A DNA stretch of 64,000 bases from Flavobacterium sp. (GTDB lineage Bacteria > Bacteroidota > Bacteroidia > Flavobacteriales > Flavobacteriaceae): NCBI RefSeq assembly GCF_027484705.1, contig NZ_JAIXSL010000016.1, positions 124,001-188,000 on the forward strand, read 5' to 3'. The position numbers were made by a program, and so were the translations under genes. The notes beneath the pieces are model-generated. The model had not been told where the DNA came from and did no database searches. It was given only the letters and a program-made list of their open reading frames with translations. This document shows positions 28,691-37,560 of this stretch, piece after piece (the stretch's first letter is position 1; each line of letters starts with the position of its first letter).

Positions 28691-29761
28691 ATGGCCGGAA
28701 ATAGCTACGGAACACTTTTCAGAATCACCACATTCGGAGAATCGCATGGCGAAGCTTTAGGCGGCATCATTGACGGTTGCCCGCCGAACATTAACCTGGA
28801 TTTTGAAGCCATCCAAAACGAAATGGCGCGCAGAAAACCCGGACAATCCGCCATCGTTACCCAGCGTAAGGAAGCCGACGAAGTCCAATTCCTCTCAGGC
28901 ATCTTCGAAGGCAAAACCACCGGAACCCCAATAGGATTCATCATTCCGAACCAAAACCAGAAATCAGACGATTATTCGCATATCAAAGATTCGTACCGTC
29001 CGAGCCACGCCGATTATGTTTACGAAAAGAAATACGGCATCCGTGATTATCGTGGCGGCGGCAGAAGTTCCGCAAGGGAAACCGCGAGTCGGGTAGTGGC
29101 TGGCGCGATTGCCAAACAAATGTTGCCCGATATCAAAATCAACGCTTTCGTTTCGTCGGTTGGTGACATTTTCATTGACAAACCATACCAAACTTTAGAT
29201 TTCACCAAAACCGAAACCAATGCTGTGCGATGTCCGGACGAAGCTACAGCCACAAAAATGGAAGAGTACATCAAAGAAATTCGCAAACAAGGCGATACCG
29301 TTGGTGGCACGATTACTTGTGTAATCCAAAATGTGCCGCTGGGTTTGGGCGAACCCGTTTTCGACAAACTCCACGCCGAATTGGGCAAAGCGATGTTGTC
29401 GATCAACGCGGTCAAAGGATTCGAATACGGCAGCGGATTCTGCGGCTCGAAAATGAAAGGCAGCGAACACAACGATTTATATTGGCCCGACGGAACGACC
29501 AAAACCAATTTGTCCGGCGGCATTCAGGGCGGCATTTCCAATGGCATGGACATTTATTTCCGCGTCGCTTTCAAGCCAGTCGCCACGTTGATGCAGAAAC
29601 AGGAAACACTCGATAATCAAGGTAATATTTCCGAAACGCAAGGCAAAGGCCGTCACGATCCGTGTGTCGTTCCGCGCGCAGTGCCGATTGTGGAAGCCAT
29701 GGCCGCGATGGTGTTGGCCGATTTTTATTTATTAAATAAGATTTATCAAACTCATGTTTAG
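28691..29761 (+). CDS. aroC: Chorismate synthase
   Basis: It converts 5-enolpyruvylshikimate 3-phosphate to chorismate using reduced FMN, the last shared step of aromatic amino acid synthesis. The 356-residue protein starts [20 protein letters not shown]. It has [35 protein letters not shown] and the C-terminal [17 protein letters not shown] motifs. The frame upstream to TTG 28673 is not needed. The stop codon TAG is also the first three bases of a dispersed structured repeat. Confidence 0.97.
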   Translation: MAGNSYGTLFRITTFGESHGEALGGIIDGCPPNINLDFEAIQNEMARRKPGQSAIVTQRKEADEVQFLSGIFEGKTTGTPIGFIIPNQNQKSDDYSHIKDSYRPSHADYVYEKKYGIRDYRGGGRSSARETASRVVAGAIAKQMLPDIKINAFVSSVGDIFIDKPYQTLDFTKTETNAVRCPDEATATKMEEYIKEIRKQGDTVGGTITCVIQNVPLGLGEPVFDKLHAELGKAMLSINAVKGFEYGSGFCGSKMKGSEHNDLYWPDGTTKTNLSGGIQGGISNGMDIYFRVAFKPVATLMQKQETLDNQGNISETQGKGRHDPCVVPRAVPIVEAMAAMVLADFYLLNKIYQTHV

Positions 29762-29841
29762 AAGCTTGATCCTGCTGTCCGCTTTATCTTTTGTTCTGAA
29801 CCCCAGAACAAAAGGATGCTCGCTGCCATCAGGGCTAGGGC
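29759..29841 (+). repeat. Dispersed 3'-end structured repeat, copy 2
   Basis: It begins at the aroC stop codon TAG, in aroC orientation, and ends CAGGGCTAGGGC. The core stem TTTTGTTCTG / CAGAACAAAA is perfect over 10 bp. The outer stem is CCTG / CAGG, whereas copies 1, 3 and 4 have CCCG / CGGG, which is a compensatory change. Confidence 0.78.
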
Positions 29842-29899
29842 AATCGATTATCTAACAAATCCCCGTAAACATTAATCATTCGCGGTAAAACTAAAGCTT

Positions 29900-31147
29900 A
29901 TGACCAAAAACAAACCTTCGATCCTTTCAAACCTTACGGCTCAAATCCTCATCGCGATGTTGGTCGGAATCTTTCTTGGCATCATCATCCATAACAATTG
30001 TTCAGAAGACAGCGCCAAGGAATTCAGCGGTTACATTAAAATGCTCGCAACGGTATTCATCCGATTGGTGCAGATGATCATTTCGCCATTGGTTTTTACC
30101 ACACTCGTGGTCGGAATTGCAAAACTCGGCGACATCAAAGCCGTCGGCAGAATCGGAGGCAAAGCATTGGGTTGGTTTTTCACGGCTTCATTCATCTCGT
30201 TACTTATTGGAATGTTCTGGGTCAATATTCTGCAACCAGGCGTAGGTTTGAACCTGTCTGACATCGATTTGGCAACTGCCTCAGAAGTCACTGAAAAAAC
30301 ACAAAGTTTCTCTGCGCAGAATTTCGTCGAACATATCATCCCGAAAAGTATCGTTGAAGCAATGGCCACCAACGAGATTTTACAAATCGTAATCTTCTCC
30401 ATATTCTTCGGCTTGGCTGCAGCTTCCATTGGCGACAACGCAAAACCCGTCGTGAATGCTTTGGATAAAACTTCACACATCGTTTTGAAAATGGTCAACT
30501 ATGTCATGAAGTTCGCTCCAGTCGGTGTCTTCGGAGCCATTGCAGGTGTATTTGCCGTTCGTGATTTCGGTGATCTCGCATTAACTTACGCCAAATTCTT
30601 CGGGTCGTTTTTGGTGGGCATCACTTCATTGTGGGCTATACTTTTACTTATAGGTTACATTTTCCTCAAATCCAGAATGTCGAAGTTGCTCAAGCATATC
30701 GTAAGCCCGTTAATTATAGCTTTCGGAACAACGAGCAGCGAAGCCGTTTTTCCTAAACTCACCGAAGAACTCGAACGTTTCGGCATCAAGGATAAAATCG
30801 TTTCGTTTATGTTGCCTTTGGGCTATTCGTTCAACCTCGATGGCAGTATGATGTATATGACATTCGCGAGCATTTTCATCGCACAAGCTTACGGAATCGA
30901 TTTAAGTCTCGGAACTCAAATGACGATGCTTTTGGTTTTAATGTTGACCAGTAAAGGAATTGCAGGCGTTCCAAGAGCCAGTTTAGTTGTTGTCGCCGCT
31001 ACTTGCGGGATGTTTAAAATTCCGATTGAAGGCATCGCTTTAATTTTACCAATCGATCATTTTTGCGATATGTTCAGAAGCGCCACGAATGTTTTAGGCA
31101 ATGCGCTGGCAACTTCCGTAGTAGGAAAATGGGAAAAGGAAGACTAA
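29900..31147 (+). CDS. Dicarboxylate/amino acid:cation symporter (DAACS family)
   Basis: The 415-residue inner-membrane protein has about eight hydrophobic helices plus the two re-entrant hairpins of the GltPh/GltP fold. FGTTSSEAVFPKL is the serine-rich hairpin (near 272-284), SFNLDGSMMYMTFA is the conserved TM7 motif and SKGIAGVPRAS is the second hairpin. The family imports glutamate, aspartate or C4-dicarboxylates with Na+ or H+. The substrate cannot be fixed from sequence alone. A DUF1801 gene starts 18 bp downstream. Confidence 0.93.
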   Translation: MTKNKPSILSNLTAQILIAMLVGIFLGIIIHNNCSEDSAKEFSGYIKMLATVFIRLVQMIISPLVFTTLVVGIAKLGDIKAVGRIGGKALGWFFTASFISLLIGMFWVNILQPGVGLNLSDIDLATASEVTEKTQSFSAQNFVEHIIPKSIVEAMATNEILQIVIFSIFFGLAAASIGDNAKPVVNALDKTSHIVLKMVNYVMKFAPVGVFGAIAGVFAVRDFGDLALTYAKFFGSFLVGITSLWAILLLIGYIFLKSRMSKLLKHIVSPLIIAFGTTSSEAVFPKLTEELERFGIKDKIVSFMLPLGYSFNLDGSMMYMTFASIFIAQAYGIDLSLGTQMTMLLVLMLTSKGIAGVPRASLVVVAATCGMFKIPIEGIALILPIDHFCDMFRSATNVLGNALATSVVGKWEKED

Positions 31148-31165
31148 TGTTTAAATTCATGAATC

Positions 31166-31582
31166 ATGGCAGAAAACAAAACCAAAGAAACCCAAGACAG
31201 CGTTCCGGATTTTATCAATACTGTTGAAGATGTGACCAAACGTTCGGACTGTTTTCAAATCATCGAATTGTTCAGAAGTCAAACCGGTTTGGAACCTAAA
31301 ATGTGGGGCCCGGCCATCATAGGTTTTGGCAGTTATCATTACAAATACGAAAGCGGCCGCGAAGGCGATGCGCCACTGACCGGATTTTCACCCAGAAAAA
31401 ACAACATCGCTTTTTATTTTGCTTCAGCCTTTGAAAATAGGGAAGAACTACTCGGAAAGTTAGGCAAGCATACCACTGCAAAAAGCTGCGTATACATCAA
31501 AAAACTTTCAGACATCGATACTGAGGTTTTAAAAGCAATGATTGCGGCTTCCATGATACATATTAAAACAAAATATGCTTAA
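31166..31582 (+). CDS. DUF1801 domain-containing protein
   Basis: The 138-residue cytoplasmic protein shows the DUF1801 features KMWGPAIIGFGSYHYKYE and GFSPRKNNIAFYF. The domain is also found in bacterial frataxin-like iron chaperones, but the family's role is not established. It is probably co-transcribed with the symporter gene. A second, only distantly similar DUF1801-type gene lies at 50280-50639. Confidence 0.87.
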   Translation: MAENKTKETQDSVPDFINTVEDVTKRSDCFQIIELFRSQTGLEPKMWGPAIIGFGSYHYKYESGREGDAPLTGFSPRKNNIAFYFASAFENREELLGKLGKHTTAKSCVYIKKLSDIDTEVLKAMIAASMIHIKTKYA

Positions 31583-31613
31583 ATTGCATTGATTAATCTT
31601 TAAAACTAAAAAT

Positions 31614-32708
31614 ATGAAAAAACTTTTACTCAGCTTTATAGTGCTCGCTACCGCCCAAAATATGGTATCGCAGACTATTATTTCAGAAAATTTTGATGGG
31701 CTTCCGGTGGGAAATATCGGTACTGATATTACAGGAACCACACCTACCAATAATTTTTACACCTTATCTACAAACTATGATTTGGATCCGCTGGCTACAA
31801 CCACTGGAACCAATGCCTCGAATGCTAACTTTCAAATCGTTGCCAGTACGGCAGATCACGGTAATGTATTCCAGATTGAAGGCACCAATGGCGATAAAGG
31901 CAGAAGGAATTTCTGGCTCGACGGTTTTCCTGACCAATGGTCATTCCGCGACACAGGCAGCGATATTGTTGAAGTAGAATTTGATTTGTATACCGGCAAT
32001 ACTTCAGGAACAAGTGTGAATACCAAAGGCGTTTATATTTATGACCAAACGGCAGGTAAAGTACTCGGAGGATTTGTGTTCAACACTAAAACATTAGTGA
32101 TTTCAGGAATTGCTTATTTTACCAATGCCACCGCTCCCGTTGGAAATTATTTGTTTTATTTGGCCACTGGCGCCACCAATGTAGTTTTGCCAGCGGATTC
32201 TTGGGTTCGTTTAGGAGTAAGTTTTAATAAAACTACAGGAGCCGTTAAATGGAAAGGACCTAACATCAACGGTCAGGTTACAGGCGCTGCGATCGGAACA
32301 GAACCCAACAGAGTGGCCATTGTTTCCAGAAGCGGTTCTACAGCTGCGACTGCAACGGCTCCGGCAGTCACGAATACTGCAGCAGCAGTTGGTTTGTTTG
32401 ACAATTTGGTTGTTCGTGCAAGCGCAACGGATTCTTTGTTAGCGGTTGATGAAGTTACATTGGTTCAAAATACTGATTTCGTAGTAGCTCCAAATCCAGC
32501 AAACAACTTCATAACGATTTCAGGTAATGAAACTGTTGCTATTACTTCAATTTCAGTAACCGATATCAACGGACGAATCGTCAAAAATCAAAGTTTTGAA
32601 AACGTTTCGGAAGCAGAGATGAATGTTTCTGATTTGGCTCAAGGCTTATACCTCATGAACATCACTTCAAAAGATGGAAACACCGCTCAGAAATTTATCA
32701 AAAACTAG
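31614..32708 (+). CDS. T9SS type A sorting domain-containing secreted protein
   Basis: The 364-residue exported protein has a signal peptide (MKKLLLSFIVLATAQNM). Its large beta-sandwich region (about 25-275) resembles concanavalin-like/lectin-type surface domains (VEVEFDLYTGN, DSWVRLGVSFNKTTG). The last ~80 residues form a type A sorting domain (VAPNPANNFITISGN to AQKFIKN), so it should leave by the type IX system and be surface-attached or released. A strong terminator follows 20 bp after the stop. Substrate unknown. Confidence 0.88.
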   Translation: MKKLLLSFIVLATAQNMVSQTIISENFDGLPVGNIGTDITGTTPTNNFYTLSTNYDLDPLATTTGTNASNANFQIVASTADHGNVFQIEGTNGDKGRRNFWLDGFPDQWSFRDTGSDIVEVEFDLYTGNTSGTSVNTKGVYIYDQTAGKVLGGFVFNTKTLVISGIAYFTNATAPVGNYLFYLATGATNVVLPADSWVRLGVSFNKTTGAVKWKGPNINGQVTGAAIGTEPNRVAIVSRSGSTAATATAPAVTNTAAAVGLFDNLVVRASATDSLLAVDEVTLVQNTDFVVAPNPANNFITISGNETVAITSISVTDINGRIVKNQSFENVSEAEMNVSDLAQGLYLMNITSKDGNTAQKFIKN

Positions 32709-32728
32709 ATAAAATTGAATCACAAAAA

Positions 32729-32758
32729 AACTCCTCGGTAATGAGGAGTTTTTTTTTT
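32729..32758. terminator. Rho-independent terminator after the T9SS protein gene
   Basis: AACTCCTC (32729-32736) pairs perfectly with GAGGAGTT (32743-32750) around a 6-nt loop and is followed by T8. The T run also encodes the stop codon of the small gene on the opposite strand. Confidence 0.88.
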
Positions 32759-32882
32759 ACTTTTTGTTTCCGGAATTCATCATCAGGAGTACAGCACCAA
32801 CAATGGCTACAATCACGAGTCCGAAAACTACAATCATAATAAAGGAACCATTTTCCCAGGAATAGAGTGGCAGCGTTTTCAT
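32757..32882 (-). CDS. 41-residue single-pass membrane protein
   Basis: An ATG at 32882-32880 opens a 41-codon frame ending TAA at 32757. It encodes MKTLPLYSWENGSF, then a hydrophobic helix rich in Ile/Val/Met (about residues 15-35) and a polar tail NSGNKK. The composition (short polar head, one clean transmembrane span, Lys tail) is what real small membrane proteins look like, and it fills an otherwise empty 250-bp gap. Its stop overlaps the T tract of the plus-strand terminator. Function unknown. Confidence 0.6.
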   Translation of the reverse strand: MKTLPLYSWENGSFIMIVVFGLVIVAIVGAVLLMMNSGNKK

Positions 32883-32958
32883 AGTGTTTAGTTTAAAAGG
32901 ATGTTTAAAAGTAGCATACCTTCAGGCAACAAACCATGATAAATATCATAACGCCAAT

Positions 32959-33375
32959 TTATTCCAAAAATTTAGCTTTCAATTCCGGCGTCGGCAACAG
33001 GCAACTTTCTTTTTTGCCATACCATTGATACCGATTAGCCGCTACATAATCATATAAAACATTGCGCAAACCGGTTGGAATGATTTTGAAGAGCGTCCCG
33101 AAATGAAAAAAGCCGCCCAAATGTCTCGCAATCTGTAAGGCCGCATTCGATTTGTAATAATAGGCTACTCCGGGTTCGTACAAAACCACAGAATCTATAT
33201 TTTTAGCATTGATGCCGATGTGCGCTAAAATCTTCTGGCCCAATTCCGACTGCAATGAAACAAAGCGGAACTGGTCTTTCGTATCATGCTTGATGACAAA
33301 CTGCACTGAAGCTTCGCACAAATTGCAAACGCCATCAAAAAGGATTATTTTCTTGCCTGTGGGAAGTTCCAACAT
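32959..33375 (-). CDS. DCC family thiol-disulfide oxidoreductase-like protein
   Basis: The 138-residue protein carries the family signature FDGVCNLCEASVQF (DxxCxxC) near its N-terminus, followed by FRFVSLQSE and a C-terminal YRWYGKKE-like segment (YQWYGKKESCL). The fold is thioredoxin-like; the role is not defined. The start at ATG 33375 lies one base after the mutS2 stop codon; a start eight codons upstream would overlap mutS2. It is co-directional with and probably coupled to mutS2. Confidence 0.88.
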   Translation of the reverse strand: MLELPTGKKIILFDGVCNLCEASVQFVIKHDTKDQFRFVSLQSELGQKILAHIGINAKNIDSVVLYEPGVAYYYKSNAALQIARHLGGFFHFGTLFKIIPTGLRNVLYDYVAANRYQWYGKKESCLLPTPELKAKFLE

Positions 33376-33376
33376 A

Positions 33377-35548
33377 TTATTTTTTTGGGGTTTCAACATA
33401 TTCCAGAACCTCTAAACTGACTGTCGAGGTAAAGACGCCGTAATTGACCACGGCTTTATTTTTCTCAATCTTATCGATGCTTCCGATGGCTTTTCCGTCA
33501 AACATGCGCACGCGATCGCCTACTTTGAGTACTGGTTTTGGTTTTTCGACAATGATACTGGCTTTGAGTTTCTTTTCCTTTTTCTCGGTCCTGATTTTCT
33601 CGACCTGAACGGTTACTTCCTTGATAATTTCCTTTTTCTGGACTTCTTTGGCTTTGGTTTCTTTGACAGTCGCTTTCTTTCTTTTGGAATTTTCGATTTC
33701 CACGATCTTCAAAAATTCGCCGATGAGTTCCTTTTTGTTCTTGTTGTTGAAATATTTATCGGCAATATCATCAATCTTTTGTCCCATGTAAATCAGACGC
33801 TGGTTGCTGTCGTAGAGTTCCTGATAGCTTTCGAGTTTCTGTTTGATCTTGACATTGATCGATTCCATTTTTTTGCTTTCCTCACGCGCTTTGGTTTCTT
33901 CTTCTTTGAGCGTTTGCGAGGTTTTCTCCATTTTGGAACGCTCTTTTTGAAGGTTCGCAATGGTTTTGTCAAAACGGACTTTGCCCACTTCAATCTTCTT
34001 CTTCGCACGATTGATCAACCCGAATGGGATGCCGTTCTTCTGCGCGACTTCAAACGTGAACGAACTTCCGGCCTGACCGACGACCAATTTATAAATCGGT
34101 TCGAGCGATTTCTCATCGAAAAGCATGTTCGCATTCGTTGCAAAAGGCAATTCATTCGCGAGTATTTTTAAGTTGGAGTAATGCGTGGTGATGATTCCGA
34201 AAGCTTCACGATGGTAGAATTCCTCGAGAAAAATCTCTGCCAAAGCACCGCCGAGTTCAGGATCGGAACCGGTTCCAAATTCATCAATCAGGAACATCGT
34301 TTTCTTATTGCATTTCTTGAGGAAATAATTCATGTTCTTTAAACGGTAGCTGTAAGTACTCAGATGATTTTCAATGGATTGATTATCTCCGATGTCAGTC
34401 AGAATCCTGTCGAATAAGAAGGTTTCACTGCGTTCGTGTACCGGAATCAGCATACCCGATTGCAGCATCAATTGCAACAAGCCGACGGTTTTCAACGAAA
34501 TGGTTTTTCCGCCAGCATTTGGTCCGGAAATTACAATAATGCGACGTTCCTGTTGCAGTTCAAAAGTCTGCGGATAAGTGATTTCGTTCTTCTGGTTGTT
34601 GTTCAAAAGCAGGATAGGATGGAAGGCATCTCGGAAATACAACTTTCGTTTGTCATTGATTTTAGGCAAAATCCCGTTGATGCGTTGTGCGTATTTGGCT
34701 TTGGCGGCAATCACATCGATATCGCTTAAAAACTCCTGATACTGAATCAGCAAAGGCAAATAAGGTCGGATATCATTGGTCAACTGCTTTAATATTCTGG
34801 TGATTTCTTCCTTTTCTTCGTATTCGAGATTGGCGAGTTCACGAGAATATTGCAAGGTTGTTTCAGGTTCGATGTACGCAATGCTTCCCGTTTTGGAACT
34901 GCCTAAAATCGAGCCTTTCACTTTGCGTCGGTACATCGCTAAAACTGCCAAAACACGGCGGTTCTGCACAAAGCTTTCCCTGATTTCATCGAGATAACCC
35001 AAACTATTGTAATGCGTGAGCGACGCACCGAAACTTTGATTCACTTTACCTCGAACCGTATTCATACTGCGACGGATATTCAACAAATCGGGCGAAGCGT
35101 TGTCTTTGATTTCGCCATACTTATCGACGACATTATCAATGCTGTTAATAATGGCTTTAGTCAGTTCAATCGACGAAGATTTGGCATGCAGCTTTGGGTA
35201 ATATTCTTCAAATTTCTTTAGAAATTGCAACAATACATTGGTCGTTTCCGACATCGTGGCTATTTTCCTGAAACTGCCGACTTCGAGAAAACTGTCTTCA
35301 ATGCCAAGGAATTTGATTTCATTCGTGATCGCATCAAAACCATGGTTTGGAATCGCGTTGTTATTTTGGAACGAAGCCAAATATTCTGAAGTTTGCAGCA
35401 AGGCATCCATCAAAATCGTTTCTTCTTTAAACGGTATGATTTGTAAGGCTTTCTGTTTCCCGATTTCCGTATTACAGATCGAAGAAATGGTTTCTAAGAC
35501 GGTCGGGAATTGTAAATCCTGTAAAGTTTTTTCGGTAATGCTGATCAT
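33377..35548 (-). CDS. mutS2: MutS2 family protein lacking the Smr endonuclease domain
   Basis: MutS2 ATPases bind branched DNA or collided ribosomes rather than mismatches. The 723-residue protein has the MutS core/lever region, Walker A GPNAGGKTISLKTVG, FLIDEFGTGSDPELGG (Walker B) and ITTHYSNLK. A long Lys/Glu coiled coil (about 500-650) precedes a KOW-like beta domain (VGDRVRMFDGKAIGSI) at the end. Full MutS2 proteins of about 785 residues end in an Smr nuclease domain; none is visible here. The start at ATG 35548 is used rather than 35602. It is divergent from ung. Confidence 0.9.
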   Translation of the reverse strand: MISITEKTLQDLQFPTVLETISSICNTEIGKQKALQIIPFKEETILMDALLQTSEYLASFQNNNAIPNHGFDAITNEIKFLGIEDSFLEVGSFRKIATMSETTNVLLQFLKKFEEYYPKLHAKSSSIELTKAIINSIDNVVDKYGEIKDNASPDLLNIRRSMNTVRGKVNQSFGASLTHYNSLGYLDEIRESFVQNRRVLAVLAMYRRKVKGSILGSSKTGSIAYIEPETTLQYSRELANLEYEEKEEITRILKQLTNDIRPYLPLLIQYQEFLSDIDVIAAKAKYAQRINGILPKINDKRKLYFRDAFHPILLLNNNQKNEITYPQTFELQQERRIIVISGPNAGGKTISLKTVGLLQLMLQSGMLIPVHERSETFLFDRILTDIGDNQSIENHLSTYSYRLKNMNYFLKKCNKKTMFLIDEFGTGSDPELGGALAEIFLEEFYHREAFGIITTHYSNLKILANELPFATNANMLFDEKSLEPIYKLVVGQAGSSFTFEVAQKNGIPFGLINRAKKKIEVGKVRFDKTIANLQKERSKMEKTSQTLKEEETKAREESKKMESINVKIKQKLESYQELYDSNQRLIYMGQKIDDIADKYFNNKNKKELIGEFLKIVEIENSKRKKATVKETKAKEVQKKEIIKEVTVQVEKIRTEKKEKKLKASIIVEKPKPVLKVGDRVRMFDGKAIGSIDKIEKNKAVVNYGVFTSTVSLEVLEYVETPKK

Positions 35549-35612
35549 TTTCTCTTTCGGTTGCAAGGATTCAAAGTTACAAAGCAGAAAGTTAAAAACC
35601 ATTATTTCTTAG

Positions 35613-35650
35613 CGCTGTTTGCGAAAAACTTTGCGAACTTTACGCGAAAA
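35613..35650 (+). repeat. TTTGCG-type leader repeat upstream of ung
   Basis: TTTGCGAAAAAC, TTTGCGAAC and TTTACGCGAA follow one another directly before the ung ATG at 35658. Similar GCGATCTTTGCG-like sequence lies upstream of two minus-strand genes (40881-40900 and 54431-54453). It is a degenerate leader repeat of unknown role. Confidence 0.4.
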
Positions 35651-35657
35651 TACGGCT

Positions 35658-36326
35658 ATGGAACTTCCTTCAGATTGGCAAACGGTTTTAGTGGATGAAA
35701 TTAAAAAAACTTATTATCACGAATTGATGCAAGCGGTTGAAAATGAGTATCAAAATACGATTTGCTATCCACCAAAAGATTTAATTTTTGCCGCTTTTGA
35801 AAAGTGTTCTTTTGAAAACCTCAAAGTTGTTATTATCGGACAAGATCCGTATCATGGAACTGGTGAGGCGAACGGCTTGTGTTTTTCAGTGAATGATGGC
35901 GTGGCGATTCCACCTTCGTTGCGCAATATTTTTCGGGAAATCAATGCTGACTTTGATACGATATTCATCCCGAATTCCGGCAATCTCGAACATTGGGCAA
36001 GGCAAGGCGTATTACTTCTGAATGCCTCGTTGACGGTCAGAAAAGACCAACCGAACAGCCATAAGCATTTGTCATGGCAGACTTTTACTGATGCCGTCAT
36101 CCAGAAAATATCGGAAGAAAAGCAGCAAGTCGTGTTCCTGTTATGGGGAAGTTTTGCTCAAAAAAAAGGTTTGAAAATTGACAGAACCAAACATCTGGTG
36201 CTGACTTCAGGACATCCGTCGCCGATGAGCGCCAATCAAGGCAAATGGTTCGGTAATAAACACTTCAGCCAGACCAATGCTTATCTGGAATCAATTGATA
36301 AAAAACCAATAGAATGGTTTCTATAA
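35658..36326 (+). CDS. ung: Uracil-DNA glycosylase, family 1
   Basis: It removes uracil from DNA as the first step of base excision repair. The 222-residue protein contains the water-activating motif GQDPYHG (near 64-70), LLLNASLTVR, LLWGSFAQ and the Leu-intercalation motif HPSPMSA. The ATG at 35658 gives the usual N-terminus; the open frame upstream translates a leader repeat. The last six bases overlap the convergent lipoprotein gene. Confidence 0.96.
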   Translation: MELPSDWQTVLVDEIKKTYYHELMQAVENEYQNTICYPPKDLIFAAFEKCSFENLKVVIIGQDPYHGTGEANGLCFSVNDGVAIPPSLRNIFREINADFDTIFIPNSGNLEHWARQGVLLLNASLTVRKDQPNSHKHLSWQTFTDAVIQKISEEKQQVVFLLWGSFAQKKGLKIDRTKHLVLTSGHPSPMSANQGKWFGNKHFSQTNAYLESIDKKPIEWFL

Positions 36327-36911
36327 CACCGTAAAATGGAAATAACCTGTTCCGTCCAAATCCGTAGTGTTTGGGGAATTCAAATTCAAAAAGAGGTTGT
36401 TGCCGACACTTTCAGAGCGCATTTCCACAATGTTGTTGGCGTTGCTGTTGTAGCCGAAACTCAAGCGGTAGTTGCCAGCAGGTAAATTCTTGATGCCGGC
36501 AAGATATTCATAAGATTCCGTCACCGTATTGTAGACTGACTTCGCCAAAACGAAAGAACCTGTTTCAGATTGTCCTTTTATATTCTGAACTTGATTGTTT
36601 TCAATGTCAATGTAAACAAAGCCTCCATCTATTTCTCGCTCCAATTCGTACGAAAAATTGAGTTTTGCAGCTCCGCCAGTAGTTTTGTAGATATCCAACG
36701 GATGTGCCATATTAGGAACCGTTAACAAACGGGGAATATTCGCTTGCACAAAAATGGTTTGATCACCAGGAACATCGGAACTTGCCACAACCACCAAATT
36801 ATCGGACGTCACAAAAACGTCGTTATAAAATTCGTTGTCTTTATTAGAACAATCAGCAGCCATTAAAATCGTTGCCAAACTGACGAAAAAGAAATATTGT
36901 ATAGTTTTCAT
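36321..36911 (-). CDS. Hypothetical lipoprotein
   Basis: The 196-residue exported protein has a hydrophobic signal (residues 3-18) and a lipobox-like MAADC before SNKDN. The rest is beta-rich, with no domain I recognise. It is the last gene of a five-gene minus-strand run (GNAT, substrate-binding, transglutaminase-like, barrel, lipoprotein), 9 bp after the barrel gene. The pairing with the outer-membrane protein suggests an envelope role. Confidence 0.7.
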   Translation of the reverse strand: MKTIQYFFFVSLATILMAADCSNKDNEFYNDVFVTSDNLVVVASSDVPGDQTIFVQANIPRLLTVPNMAHPLDIYKTTGGAAKLNFSYELEREIDGGFVYIDIENNQVQNIKGQSETGSFVLAKSVYNTVTESYEYLAGIKNLPAGNYRLSFGYNSNANNIVEMRSESVGNNLFLNLNSPNTTDLDGTGYFHFTVL

Positions 36912-36920
36912 AGTCAAAAT

Positions 36921-37496
36921 TTAAAATCGATAACTAACCCCTAAACCCACGCGCGATAAGATGTCCGGGCTTTTGTCTTTATTGAACAGATTCGATCCGA
37001 AACCCACGAGGAACTCAATCCCGAATTGGTCTTTGATGTAATATTTATAACCGACAGCGGCACCTAAACCCAAATCGTTGTATTTGCTTTTCTCGATGGC
37101 GTAATAATTATTATTGGTAGCATCACTCAAGAGCACGATTTCTCTAAAATCACCGCCATTGGCATCTGCAAAAATTTCTGCAAAATAGAAACTGCGTGCC
37201 CCTTGCGACAAATTGTAGCGCACAAAAGGAATCAGTTCATATTTGGAGAAAAAATCCACATTGCCTTCGTCAAAATCGTCCTTATTTTTTTTGTTGTTTG
37301 AGTAAATACCGCTCACACCGACGGAGAAATTCTTGTTCAGAAAACGTTCGTAAGTGATATTCAGCCTTGAAGTTGCCAAGGCCAGCACATCAACGCGCAC
37401 TTCATTTCGCTTGCTTAATAAAGGAGATTTTGGAATAGTATCTTGCGCATGAATCCATTGGGAACCGAGCCATAAAAGCAGGATGAGTTTCTTCAT
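36921..37496 (-). CDS. Outer-membrane beta-barrel protein, DUF3575-like
   Basis: The 191-residue protein has a signal peptide (MKKLILLLWLGSQWIHA then Q). Alternating strands follow: RVDVLALATSRLNITYERF, FVRYNLS, LGLGAAVGYKYY and the terminal VGLGVSYRF with C-terminal Phe. This is the pattern of a small outer-membrane barrel. Ligand unknown. It sits directly before the lipoprotein gene. Confidence 0.75.
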   Translation of the reverse strand: MKKLILLLWLGSQWIHAQDTIPKSPLLSKRNEVRVDVLALATSRLNITYERFLNKNFSVGVSGIYSNNKKNKDDFDEGNVDFFSKYELIPFVRYNLSQGARSFYFAEIFADANGGDFREIVLLSDATNNNYYAIEKSKYNDLGLGAAVGYKYYIKDQFGIEFLVGFGSNLFNKDKSPDILSRVGLGVSYRF

Positions 37497-37560
37497 AAAA
37501 AAGAATTTGTAATGATTGAGCTAAGATATAAAAAGAATCGGATTTCAGGACTGCGATAAA

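Noticed and set aside
29047-29523. 158-codon open frame antisense to aroC
   Set aside because: aroC is unambiguous in sense; the antisense frame has no start context or domain.
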